DNA from: JBCBAP01 sp038532435
Lineage (GTDB): Bacteria > Pseudomonadota > Alphaproteobacteria > Rhodobacterales > Rhodobacteraceae
Length of the DNA stretch: 64,000 nucleotides
Direction: 5' to 3'
NCBI GenBank assembly: GCA_038532435.1
Contig: JBCBAP010000011.1
Coordinates: forward strand, 18,866 to 82,865
Shown: piece by piece, positions 52,079 through 60,558 of the stretch
Layout: each line of letters starts with the position of its first letter
Numbering within the stretch: position 1 is the first letter of the stretch
Translations under genes and position numbers: made by a program
The notes under the pieces: generated by a model
What the model saw: only the letters and a program-made list of their open reading frames with translations
Told to the model about the DNA's origin: nothing
Database searches by the model: none

Positions 52079-53083
52079 ATGAGATTTCGGACCCTTTTGA
52101 TCGCGCTGGGAGCGCTCGTAACGGCTGGACTGGCCTTCGCACTCAGCCGTCCGCCGGCGCCGCCCCCGCCAGAGCCCGGGGCTGAGCCCGTGGTCTTCGA
52201 TCTGACGCCGGTCTGCATCGGCCGCATCATGCTTCCGGTACCCGCCGGGTTCACGCGGGTCACCGAGGGCGTGCCCCTGCCCAGCATCAGCGATGTGACC
52301 CCGCATCGCCTAACCCGTGCTCCGGGGGCCGAGCTCGACGATGTCGTCGCACTGCGCAGGGCGACACTTGGTGCGATGCGGCCACGGCCGGGGCAGGACA
52401 GCGCAATCCTCTTTGATCAGCCTGTCGCCGGTGGTCATGGCTTTGTTTACGATTACCGGGAACAGTCCGCGCGCCTTGCGGAACTGATCGTTCTGCGTGG
52501 TGAGGCAGCATTCCGACTGACCTATCCCACATTCGACGATTTCGACGGTGCCTTTGCCGTGCTCTCCCCGTTTGGTGAGGTGGTGGTGGCGCGCGCGAAT
52601 GGCGCGGTCCCGGACCGTGCGGCGTTCTGCTTCGACGGCGGCGCGCTCGTCCTGCCACCGCAACCGCGGGAACAGGCGGAGGCGTCGTTCCATGCGGGCG
52701 CGGGGCGCAACACGCCGAAGCTGGGGATCCAGTATTCGAGTGTGCCCTACACGGGCACTGTCCCCATCAGCAGCTTCAACACAATGGCTGAGGCGGTGGC
52801 GGAGGCGCAGCCCATGGGCGCGCTTCTCGCGGGCCAGCCCTCGCTGTTTTTGTCCGTACTCGCCGGGCCGGAGACGGGCTTCTGGTTCTCCGCCAACCCC
52901 GCGGACTGGGACGAAACCGCGACCGCCGACACTCCGTCCCCCCATGTCTGGCTCCGGTTGTTTGCGCAGGGCGACCGTCAGAACCCGGTCGCCTTCGACC
53001 CGCCCTACGACGAGGCGGGGCTCGGCGCGCTGTGGGAGGCGATCCGCCTCGGCGCGCGGTCGGTGCCGGGAACCTTCGAATGA
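52079..53083 (+). CDS. Tli4-like T6SS lipase immunity protein
   Basis: A 334-aa protein with an N-terminal membrane or signal segment (FRTLLIALGALVTAGLAFAL) and a periplasmic domain. The segment VCIGRIMLPVPAGFTRV is like the CxGR..xxxP start of Tli4-type immunity proteins, and ALLAGQPSLFLSVLAG lies in the C-terminal part. Tli4 proteins neutralise Tle4 phospholipases in the periplasm. The gene overlaps the lipase gene by 4 bp (ATGA), immunity first, which supports the pairing. The family call rests on pattern recognition and context. Confidence 0.72.
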   Translation: MRFRTLLIALGALVTAGLAFALSRPPAPPPPEPGAEPVVFDLTPVCIGRIMLPVPAGFTRVTEGVPLPSISDVTPHRLTRAPGAELDDVVALRRATLGAMRPRPGQDSAILFDQPVAGGHGFVYDYREQSARLAELIVLRGEAAFRLTYPTFDDFDGAFAVLSPFGEVVVARANGAVPDRAAFCFDGGALVLPPQPREQAEASFHAGAGRNTPKLGIQYSSVPYTGTVPISSFNTMAEAVAEAQPMGALLAGQPSLFLSVLAGPETGFWFSANPADWDETATADTPSPHVWLRLFAQGDRQNPVAFDPPYDEAGLGALWEAIRLGARSVPGTFE

Positions 53084-54801
53084 CGCAGGAGGGAACGCGG
53101 GCCTGTCCGGTCCCCCTCGTACTGCCCATCGTCTTCGTGCCCGGGATCATGGGATCGCGCCTGCAAAATCGCGATGGGGAGACGGTTTGGAACCCGGGGG
53201 TTGGGCAAGCGTTGAGCTGGTCCCGGCCCGTGCGCAACACCGGTGTGGGCTGGACCGACACGCTGATCCCGCTGCCGTATCCAACCGCCGAGTTCGGCCC
53301 GATGAGTCCGGCGGAGCGGAAGGCGCGCCTCGTCGGCCCGACCTTCAGCCCGGACTTTTTGAGCCCCGCAACAGATCCAGGGCAGCTCCCCTCCGCGATC
53401 ACCGACAATCCTGAGCGGCAGGCGAAGTCCATCGCCCGGGGGTACGCGGGGCTGGCATGGGACTTCTACGGCCCCTTCATGCTCTGGATGGAGCAGGGTC
53501 TGGTGGCGGCGCTCGACGATTTCCCGCCGGAATGTGGAAACATCCGGTTGGAACCCTGGGCGCATCCCTACAACTGGACCGATACGAACGAGACCGCCGG
53601 GCAGAAGCTCAAGGAGCTGATCGATGACACGGTCAAGCCGCAGGTCGAGGCTGCCTACGGCGAGGTGGACCCCGCAGTGGAAATCCTCGATCCAGTCGTT
53701 GTGACCCATTCCATGGGCGGCCTCGTCGGGCGCGCCTGTGCCAAGCTTTCGGGTGGCGAGGGATCGGTTCACGGGATGATCCACGGGGCGATGCCGACCC
53801 ACGGTGCGCCCGCCGCCTACAAGCGGATGCGCGCCGGGTTCGAGGGGGGCGATTTCGGCACGATCGCCCGCGAATCCGTGGCCCGGGACGTCGAAACCCG
53901 GGATCGAGACGCCCAAAATGCCATCGTCCGCTTTTTCAACGACAGCTACGAAGGGTGGCGCGCCATCGGGCGCGGTACAGCCGGGGTCGGTACGGGTGCG
54001 GTCGCGCGGCTGTTTCTCGGCGCGACGGCGGCGGAGGTTACCCCGCTCCTCGCCAACATGCCGGGTGGGCTGCAGCTCTTGCCCAACCAATACCACAAGG
54101 ACCGGCAGGGCCGTCGCGATTGGCTGCGCGTCACCTACGCCCGCGAGGGTGACATCCTCACGCTGCCTGACAGCAATCCCTACGAGGAAATCTACAACCA
54201 GCGGGACAAGTGGTACCGGCTGGTCACTCCGTCGCTGATCGATCCCGGCAACAGCTCCGCCACGGTCTGGACCCAGTACCTGACTCGCTTGAGCGGTGTT
54301 GCCGACTTCCACCAGGAGCTCGAGGAAAGTGGCGGTTTTCACGCGAATACGAAGATGTTCTACAGTGCATCCTCCCACCATCCCTGCTTTGACACGGTGG
54401 AGTGGAAGGCGGAGGTGCAGGACAGCCGCCTGAGGGCGAAGATGTCCGTGGCAACGGACATGCCCGATGCGGACAATCTGATCGGCACGGTCGCCCACAT
54501 CATTGGGCAGGAAACGCGGGTCGTGACCGGCGGCATGGGCATGGCCGTCCCTTACGAGGCAGACGTGCTGGGCAAGATCTCGATTCAAGAGCAGGACGCG
54601 CCGGGGGACGGTACAGTCCATGTGGGCTCCGGGATCCATGTGCCGAGCCGGATCGAGAGCGATCCGACCACCCGGGCAAACGGCGGCATCGTCGGCTATG
54701 CCCACGACGCTGCCTACAATGATGATGACGCGCGGCGTCAGGTGGCCGCGTGGATTTCTGACATGATCGTCGCGCAGCTTGAGGCTCGGGGGCTGGGTTA
54801 G
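53080..54801 (+). CDS. Tle4-like lipase, candidate T6SS effector
   Basis: A 573-aa alpha/beta hydrolase without a signal peptide. The N-terminal motif LPIVFVPGIMGSRL is typical of LCAT/PGAP1-like lipases, and the nucleophile elbow VVVTHSMGGLVGR puts Ser211 in a THSMG variant of GxSxG. MPTHGAPAAYKRM and a late DGTVHVGSGIHV carry likely acid/His regions. Tle-type effectors cleave membrane phospholipids of rival cells. The overlapping Tli4-like gene upstream and vgrG/PAAR 1.2 kb downstream support an effector role; Tle4 versus another Tle group needs a profile search. Start ATG 53080 is set by the overlap. Confidence 0.8.
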   Translation: MTQEGTRACPVPLVLPIVFVPGIMGSRLQNRDGETVWNPGVGQALSWSRPVRNTGVGWTDTLIPLPYPTAEFGPMSPAERKARLVGPTFSPDFLSPATDPGQLPSAITDNPERQAKSIARGYAGLAWDFYGPFMLWMEQGLVAALDDFPPECGNIRLEPWAHPYNWTDTNETAGQKLKELIDDTVKPQVEAAYGEVDPAVEILDPVVVTHSMGGLVGRACAKLSGGEGSVHGMIHGAMPTHGAPAAYKRMRAGFEGGDFGTIARESVARDVETRDRDAQNAIVRFFNDSYEGWRAIGRGTAGVGTGAVARLFLGATAAEVTPLLANMPGGLQLLPNQYHKDRQGRRDWLRVTYAREGDILTLPDSNPYEEIYNQRDKWYRLVTPSLIDPGNSSATVWTQYLTRLSGVADFHQELEESGGFHANTKMFYSASSHHPCFDTVEWKAEVQDSRLRAKMSVATDMPDADNLIGTVAHIIGQETRVVTGGMGMAVPYEADVLGKISIQEQDAPGDGTVHVGSGIHVPSRIESDPTTRANGGIVGYAHDAAYNDDDARRQVAAWISDMIVAQLEARGLG

Positions 54802-54815
54802 CCCCTTGGGGTGGT

Positions 54816-55787
54816 CTACATGACCCAGGGGTCCTTTTCGACCACTGGCCCGCCGACTTCCGACACCTCAGCGAAGACCCGGGGCGCGTGCTTTTCCATC
54901 AGCCGCCCCCGTGCTCGATGGCTGAGGGCCGCGTCGTCGAGCAGCGCGCGCAGCTCATCGGGCATTGCGGCAAAGCGTGTCTCAAACCGTGCTGCGACCG
55001 CCAGAGGTTTCGCGAGCGCCATCACAGGCCAACCGGTGGAGCGCAGGGTGAGAACCTCGACCATCAACATGGCCCGTCGTTCACGGTTTGGAACGGGGCT
55101 TTCCGTCGGCCAAAGGGCGAGGGCCTCGCCCACGATTTGCGCGAGCTGTCGGCGCTCGGCGGCGGATGCGAGCGCGCGGATCAGGGGCTCGGTCAGGGTG
55201 ATCGTCACCTCTGCCGGGGCGTCAGGGCCCAGTCGATAGTGCCACGTCTTTCCGTCGACATTGGGCAGAAGCAGGTCGGTTCCGGGCGGGAAAGGCCCGC
55301 CCGCGCCGCTCTCCATCAGATGGTCCATGAGTGCCGCGCAGGGCGCCGGATCCCAGAACCGCAGGAAGAGCCACGCACCGTCTGGCGCTCTCAGCCGTGT
55401 GCACTTTCGTGCCCTCGTGTGCAGCGCATCGAACCCGGCGCCGCTTCGGATCAGCACGGCGGCTTGCGCTGCCCAGAGAGCGGTCGGCCCTGCCGGACCC
55501 TCATCGGCAGTGAAAAGCGCCCGGGTGAGCGCGCTTTCGGGCGCAAGCTCGACGAGCCACGGGGCCGCGTGGCTGAATGCATCACCTCGAAACAAACACG
55601 CCGCGCGCAGCGGGTGGGCTGCTAGAAGCGCCTCGATCCCGGGCATCCGCGCGCCATCGAGCAGGGTGTAGAGCCCACCCTCGCCGGAGAGAATCGGAGC
55701 CACGGCATCCGGTATGGTCTTCACCGGCCAGACGCCGAACTGGCGATCCAGCGGCGCCACGCCCGCGACCTCGTGTCTTTCGATCAT
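54816..55787 (-). CDS. DUF4123 domain T6SS adaptor (second copy)
   Basis: A 323-aa protein with LYTLLDGARMPGIEALL, APWLVELAPES and the signature WLFLRFWDPAPCAALMDHLM, which line up with FAILDGAKI, APWLVRLDAES and WHYLRFWDPVVAYTYFHEI of the copy at 31444-32928. Start MIERHEVAGVAPLD is chosen over longer frames because the family fold begins near it. It lies between the lipase and vgrG on the other strand and probably loads the lipase onto VgrG. Confidence 0.8.
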   Translation of the reverse strand: MIERHEVAGVAPLDRQFGVWPVKTIPDAVAPILSGEGGLYTLLDGARMPGIEALLAAHPLRAACLFRGDAFSHAAPWLVELAPESALTRALFTADEGPAGPTALWAAQAAVLIRSGAGFDALHTRARKCTRLRAPDGAWLFLRFWDPAPCAALMDHLMESGAGGPFPPGTDLLLPNVDGKTWHYRLGPDAPAEVTITLTEPLIRALASAAERRQLAQIVGEALALWPTESPVPNRERRAMLMVEVLTLRSTGWPVMALAKPLAVAARFETRFAAMPDELRALLDDAALSHRARGRLMEKHAPRVFAEVSEVGGPVVEKDPWVM

Positions 55788-55869
55788 CCGTGCCCTGCCG
55801 TCATCACCTGGCCGACTATGGGCTGGAGACCGGGATCGGGCAAGGTGGGGAACGACGCCTCTCAAACGG

Positions 55870-55911
55870 GCGAATTCGCTCCAAAAAAGGATCTGCATGG
55901 AGCGAAATCGC
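55870..55911. promoter_or_regulatory. 13-bp near-perfect inverted repeat between DUF4123 gene and vgrG
   Basis: Arms 55870-55882 and 55899-55911 pair at 12 of 13 positions (core TTCGCTCC / GGAGCGAA) with a 16-nt spacer. It lies in the 227-bp divergent region, 82 bp before the DUF4123 start and 103 bp before vgrG, a suitable place for an operator shared by both promoters. Confidence 0.5.
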
Positions 55912-56014
55912 ATGCTATGGTTGCTCGGCGTGGTCCAGCGGACCGCCCGGCCCCGCTTGTGCGATCCGCGGCGCTGATGGTGGTCGCGGGCCTGGGCAGA
56001 TGGCGAGGTATCCG

Positions 56015-58078
56015 ATGAACGCGCCTTTCAAGACTGCGACCCGGTTGGGACGGTTTCACAGCGTTGCGGGCGCTGACGTCCTCGCCTTGCTGCGGTTCGA
56101 TGGAACCGACGGGGTCAATGAGCTGTTCGAGTATACGGTCGAGGCGCTGGCGGCGACGCCCCACATCGACTTCGAGGCTCTGATCGGCACTCATGCGACC
56201 GTCGAGCTGCTGACCCAGCACCACGGCTCCGCCTACTACGATGGCATCGTCACGCACGCGCAATGGAACGGTGTGGGGGAGAACGGTCATACCTATCGCC
56301 TGACGCTGCGCCCGTGGTTCTGGCTTGCCGGGCGCAGACGGAACCAGCGGATCTTCCACGAGATGACGGTGGTCGACATCCTTCGCACTCTGCTCGAACC
56401 CTATGCGGAGCTCGGCGATCCGGCGCTCGAGGTCAAGCTGACCGCGGAGTACCCCACGCTCGAATATACGGTTCAGTATCGCGAGAGCGATCTGGACTTT
56501 GCACGGCGGCTGATGGAGCGGTTCGGCATCTCCTACCATTTCAAGCACATGATGGAGAGCCATACGCTCGTCCTTACCGACGCGATGGACAGCCTCGACC
56601 CGGTTCCCGGCGCCAAGCGGGAGTTCCTCGCGGTCGACGGGCACCACGGGGCGGATGCGGAGCATTTCTGGGAGTGGGAGGCGGAGCGCAACCTCACCAC
56701 AGGTGCCATGCGCCTGACGGAGTACAACTTCAAGACGCCCCGCGCCGCGATGGAAGTCGACCGGGTGGGCGAGGCGGCCTACGCCCAGGGCAAGATCGAA
56801 TCCTACGACTATCCCGGTGACTACCTCGATCAGGGGCAGGGCCGCGGCGTTGTAGGCCTTCGCACGACCGAGGAGCGGGCGCAGGACTTCCGCTATCGCG
56901 CGCTGGGCGACGCGACGTGCCTCCGATCCGGCCAGAAGGTGGTCGTGACGGGCAATCGCGGCCCCGGTGCGGACGGGACCGAGCATCTGTGCCTCTCCGC
57001 CACCCACAGTTATGTGTCCGACGCCTACGGGTCGGGTGAGGAAAAGAGCGACGGCTACGCCTATACGGGTCGCTACATCTTCACCCCTGTCACCGCGCCG
57101 TTTGCCCCTGCGCGGAAGACCCCGGTGCCCGTGGTGCAGGGGCCGCAAACCGCGGTTGTGGTCGGCGAAGGCGAGATCGATTGCGACGAGTATGGCCGCA
57201 TCCTGGTGCACTTTCACTGGGATCTGGAGGAGGCCTATTCGATGCGCTGCCGCGTGTCCCAGAACTGGGCATCCAAGGGCTGGGGCGGTATGGTGATCCC
57301 CCGGATCGGCATGGAGGTCGTGGTCGAATTCCTCGAGGGCGATCCGGACAAGCCGCTGGTCACGGGCTGCGTCTATAACGGCCGCAACGACCCGCCCTAC
57401 GGCCTTCCCGCCAACAAGACCAAGAGCGTCTTCAAGACCGATACCCACCAGGGGTCAGGCTTCAACGAACTGACGTTCGAGGATGAGGCGGGGGTCGAGA
57501 AGATCTACATGCACGGTCAGAAGGATCACGAGATCATGATCCTGAACGACCGGTTCAAGTCCATCGGGCGGGACCAGTCCGAAACCGTCGGACAGGACAA
57601 GTCAATCTCCGTCGCCCGGGATCATACGGAGACCATCGGCCAGGACGCGAACCACAATGTGGGCCGCGATGTGATCTACGAGGTCGGCCAGAACCAGCAG
57701 GAAAAATACGGCAAGGATCATGTCCATGTGGTGGGCAACATCCACAAGCAGGATATCTTCGCCGACCACATTATCCAGACCGGGGCCAACCATGATGAGA
57801 CCGTTCTGGGTAAGTATACCCTAAACGTCACCGAATCGATCACCAACAACACCAAGACCCACACCCTGATGGCGTTCCAGAAGTTCGTGATCATGGGGCC
57901 GGGCGGGAAGATCACCCTCGATGCCTCCGGCGTCACGATCGAGGGGATGCAGATCAATCTGAAGGGCATGGTGTCCATGGGCGGCGCGGGAAGCGCGCAG
58001 GTGCCGACCCTTCAGGGTGCAGCGAACGAGGGGCTGCCCCTCGTCGAAGAGTGCCTGAAACAGAGCGGAGAGAGCTGA
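56015..58078 (+). CDS. vgrG: T6SS spike protein VgrG (TssI)
   Basis: A 687-aa VgrG. The gp27-like base begins at the N-terminus (FHSVAGADVLALLRFDGTDG, YRLTLRPWFWLAGRRRNQRI, VQYRESDLDFARRLMERFGI), followed by the gp5 OB fold and spike core (VHFHWDLEEAYSMRCRVSQN, GWGGMVIPRIGMEVVVEFLEG, GDPDKPLVTGCVYN). The end is a beta-helix needle with short repeats such as DHTETIGQDANHNVGRD. There is no C-terminal effector extension, which fits the use of a separate PAAR tip and DUF4123-loaded effectors. GAGG lies just before the ATG. Confidence 0.96.
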   Translation: MNAPFKTATRLGRFHSVAGADVLALLRFDGTDGVNELFEYTVEALAATPHIDFEALIGTHATVELLTQHHGSAYYDGIVTHAQWNGVGENGHTYRLTLRPWFWLAGRRRNQRIFHEMTVVDILRTLLEPYAELGDPALEVKLTAEYPTLEYTVQYRESDLDFARRLMERFGISYHFKHMMESHTLVLTDAMDSLDPVPGAKREFLAVDGHHGADAEHFWEWEAERNLTTGAMRLTEYNFKTPRAAMEVDRVGEAAYAQGKIESYDYPGDYLDQGQGRGVVGLRTTEERAQDFRYRALGDATCLRSGQKVVVTGNRGPGADGTEHLCLSATHSYVSDAYGSGEEKSDGYAYTGRYIFTPVTAPFAPARKTPVPVVQGPQTAVVVGEGEIDCDEYGRILVHFHWDLEEAYSMRCRVSQNWASKGWGGMVIPRIGMEVVVEFLEGDPDKPLVTGCVYNGRNDPPYGLPANKTKSVFKTDTHQGSGFNELTFEDEAGVEKIYMHGQKDHEIMILNDRFKSIGRDQSETVGQDKSISVARDHTETIGQDANHNVGRDVIYEVGQNQQEKYGKDHVHVVGNIHKQDIFADHIIQTGANHDETVLGKYTLNVTESITNNTKTHTLMAFQKFVIMGPGGKITLDASGVTIEGMQINLKGMVSMGGAGSAQVPTLQGAANEGLPLVEECLKQSGES

Positions 58079-58335
58079 TGCTGCCAGTTGCACGATTGGG
58101 CGATGTCCACACCTGCCCGATCTGCGGGCCCAATGTGATCGTCCAGGGCGGGATCGCCAAGGTCGACGGCCTGCCGGTCGCCCGGATGGGAGACAAGACC
58201 GCCTGCGGCGCCGCCATCGTCACCGGCTCCTCCATGAGCAAGGATGACAACAAACCGATCGCCTATCTGGGCAGCACAACGACCCATGGCGGCGTGATCT
58301 CCACGGGTTCCCCCATGCACAAAGTGATGCCGTGA
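58078..58335 (+). CDS. PAAR domain protein
   Basis: An 85-aa PAAR tip protein: LPVARLGDVHTCPICGPNVI, VDGLPVARMGDKTACGAAIV and THGGVISTGSPMHKV, with His and Cys residues placed for the zinc site at the tip. Its ATG overlaps the vgrG stop by one base (TGATG), so the two are coupled. No effector domain is attached. Confidence 0.93.
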   Translation: MLPVARLGDVHTCPICGPNVIVQGGIAKVDGLPVARMGDKTACGAAIVTGSSMSKDDNKPIAYLGSTTTHGGVISTGSPMHKVMP

Positions 58336-58527
58336 CTCCGGCGCGGTGCGGGTGCGGTGCTTTGCAGATGGCGGAGCGATCCATGACCACCCGCGCACAC
58401 TGCTGGAGCTCCCACCATCATCACCGCGACAGCGTGCTTGTTCGATCCCGCTGCAATCCGTTACACCTCTGATAAGCTGTTATCCTAGCGCCCCGGGGTC
58501 CCGGGCCGCGTCACCCGCCGAGTGAGT

Positions 58528-59109
58528 ATGAACGACGCCGATTTGGACAAGACGCGCCCGCCGCAAGGGGCCCTGCGCTATCCGGAGCCGCGGTCGCTCT
58601 ACGCCGCGATACCCCGGCTCAGCGAACTCACCCACCAGTCGCCCTACGAGGGCGAGACAACAGTTGCCTTTCTGTCCCGCCTGAGGTCCAGCACCACGCC
58701 CGAGGAGGCCGTGACCTTCACCGCGTTCGCCACCCTGCCGCAGATGGCGATCTGGTGGGGGCACGAGTGCCTGCGCCTGATGCCGGAGCATCTGGACGCG
58801 TCCGACCGGGACATGATGGAGCGGGTGTCGGGCTGGATTGCGCGTCCGACGACCGCCACCCGGTTTGCCATCATGCGCGAGGCACTCTTTGCCAACGGGC
58901 GGGGTCCAGGGGTCCTGCTCGGCCTCGCGGTCGGCTGGTCCGGCGGGCCGATCGCCCCGAACGATCCGGCCCCGGTTGCCAATCACCGAGCACCGACAAG
59001 CCTCAACGCGAGCATCCTGTCCTGCCTTGCCCGCGCCGAATACACGCAGAGGCCGATTTACCTTGCCCGGTGCATCGACATGGCGGAAAATCTGTTTCGC
59101 GTGAATTGA
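58528..59109 (+). CDS. T6SS-associated protein, DUF6931-like
   Basis: A 193-aa cytoplasmic protein: PQMAIWWGHECLRLM, ALFANGRGPGVLLGLAVGWS and SLNASILSCLARAEYTQRPIYLARCI. This pattern fits small proteins encoded next to T6SS genes and annotated DUF6931; I am fairly but not fully sure. Its N-terminus has a DKTRPP motif (Thr9) like the Thr motifs in TssL and the kinase, so it may be another phospho-target. Start could also be GTG 58522. It lies 43 bp before the FHA gene. Confidence 0.65.
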   Translation: MNDADLDKTRPPQGALRYPEPRSLYAAIPRLSELTHQSPYEGETTVAFLSRLRSSTTPEEAVTFTAFATLPQMAIWWGHECLRLMPEHLDASDRDMMERVSGWIARPTTATRFAIMREALFANGRGPGVLLGLAVGWSGGPIAPNDPAPVANHRAPTSLNASILSCLARAEYTQRPIYLARCIDMAENLFRVN

Positions 59110-59152
59110 CCCGGCGCCAGACCGCCGGAGCCGAAGGTCCCGTTTCAAGCCC

Positions 59153-60544
59153 ATGATCCTGACTCTGAAGATTGAGAACCAAGACGGTTTCGACGATGGC
59201 GGACCCGTAGAGATCACCGTTCAGGGCAAGGGGCTGACCGCCGGTCGCGGGCGGAGCATGGACTGGGTGCTGCCCGATCCGACACGCCACATCTCCAGCC
59301 AGCATTTCGAAGTGGATTTCGCCGAAGGGGCCTATTTTCTGACCGATGTGTCGACCAACGGCACCTTTCTCGTCGGACAGCCCTACCGGCTCGAGCCGCG
59401 CTACCGGCTCAATCACATGGACCGGTTTCAGGTCGGGCATTTCATCATCGCGGTGTCTCTGCAAAGCCCGAGCCCAAGCCCGGGCACGCTGACGCCACCG
59501 GGGTGGACCCCGCACGCGAGCCCGTCGGGAGGCGATGATCCCTGGGCCGTCGACGGCCCGACGCCCGCGCCCATCGACACATCGCCGAAACCGGGAAGGT
59601 CTGGCGGCGGGGACTTCGACCTTGCGGCGATCTCGACGCCGCCCGCGAGCTTCGGCGGCGGATCCGGCGGCGGTCTGTCCGTGCCGCCGGGCGCGCCGCG
59701 TCCGCCCGCCCCGCCGGATCCATCAGGTTCTCCCTTCGGTGCGGCCGGTCTCTCCCGCCCGCCGGGTGGCTTCACCGGCGCGCCGAGTGCTGCTCCCCCG
59801 CCCTTGTCCCGTCCTCCCGGAGGATTCGGCAGCGGTGAGGGCCTGTCGCCGCCCGTGCCGCCGGCGGTGCCCGACCCCGCTCCCATTCCACCCGCACCGC
59901 CGCCACCGGGGTTCGCGACCCAGGGCGTGACGCCACCGCCACCGATGCCGGACCCGGCACCCTCCGCCCCCGTTCCGGCGGACAGCTCCGCTGTCGTCAG
60001 GGCGTTTTGTGAGGGTGCGGGTTTGCGTCCCGACGCCTATGCCCATGTGGATGCGGAGGCACTTGCGCGGACCCTTGGGGTGGCCATGCGCCTCGTGGTT
60101 CAGGAGACGATGGTGCTTCTCCATGACCGCGCACAGGCCAAGCTCGTCACCCAGGCGGGCGAAGGCACGATGACCCGGGCTGAGGGCAACAACCCGCTGA
60201 AATTCCTGCCGGATGCGGAGCAGGCACTGGTTGCGATGTTCCTCGTGGGTCAGCCCGGCTTCAAGGGTGGGCCAGAGGCGTTCGCCGACGCGTTCAGGGA
60301 CCTTCGCCTCCACCAGAAGGGCGTGTTTGAGGCACTCCAACCGGCACTTGCAAAGCTCATGGGAGACCTGTCCCCTGAGGCTATCGAGGAGGAAGCCGGG
60401 GGCGGCCTGCTCGGCGGCAGCCCGTGGAAAACCTTCGTCGCGCGCTGGGACGCAAAGAGTGCGGACCATGACAACGGCATTCTCGACGAGTTCTTTGTCC
60501 ATTTCGCGGAGGCCTACGGGCGCGCGACCCGGCGTGATCAGTAA
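59153..60544 (+). CDS. tagH: T6SS FHA domain protein Fha/TagH
   Basis: A 463-aa protein. The FHA domain (about residues 20-100) has GR at 31-32, the phospho-Thr-binding loop HISSQHFEV (about 46-54) and STNGTFLVG (67-75). A Pro/Gly-rich linker spans about 105-280, and the C-terminal TagH domain runs from about 285 (AVVRAFCEGAGLRPDAY) to the end with KFLPDAEQALVAMFLVG. Fha reads Thr phosphorylated by PpkA and is needed to switch on T6SS in known systems. It starts the tssA-tssB-tssC operon side. Confidence 0.93.
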   Translation: MILTLKIENQDGFDDGGPVEITVQGKGLTAGRGRSMDWVLPDPTRHISSQHFEVDFAEGAYFLTDVSTNGTFLVGQPYRLEPRYRLNHMDRFQVGHFIIAVSLQSPSPSPGTLTPPGWTPHASPSGGDDPWAVDGPTPAPIDTSPKPGRSGGGDFDLAAISTPPASFGGGSGGGLSVPPGAPRPPAPPDPSGSPFGAAGLSRPPGGFTGAPSAAPPPLSRPPGGFGSGEGLSPPVPPAVPDPAPIPPAPPPPGFATQGVTPPPPMPDPAPSAPVPADSSAVVRAFCEGAGLRPDAYAHVDAEALARTLGVAMRLVVQETMVLLHDRAQAKLVTQAGEGTMTRAEGNNPLKFLPDAEQALVAMFLVGQPGFKGGPEAFADAFRDLRLHQKGVFEALQPALAKLMGDLSPEAIEEEAGGGLLGGSPWKTFVARWDAKSADHDNGILDEFFVHFAEAYGRATRRDQ

Positions 60545-60558
60545 GGGAGGCGTGTCCC

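Noticed and set aside
58336..58527. Candidate sigma-54 promoter or small gene between PAAR and the DUF6931-like gene
   Set aside because: No GG-N10-GC element with the right flanks and no frame with a ribosome-binding site were found; it probably holds an ordinary promoter.
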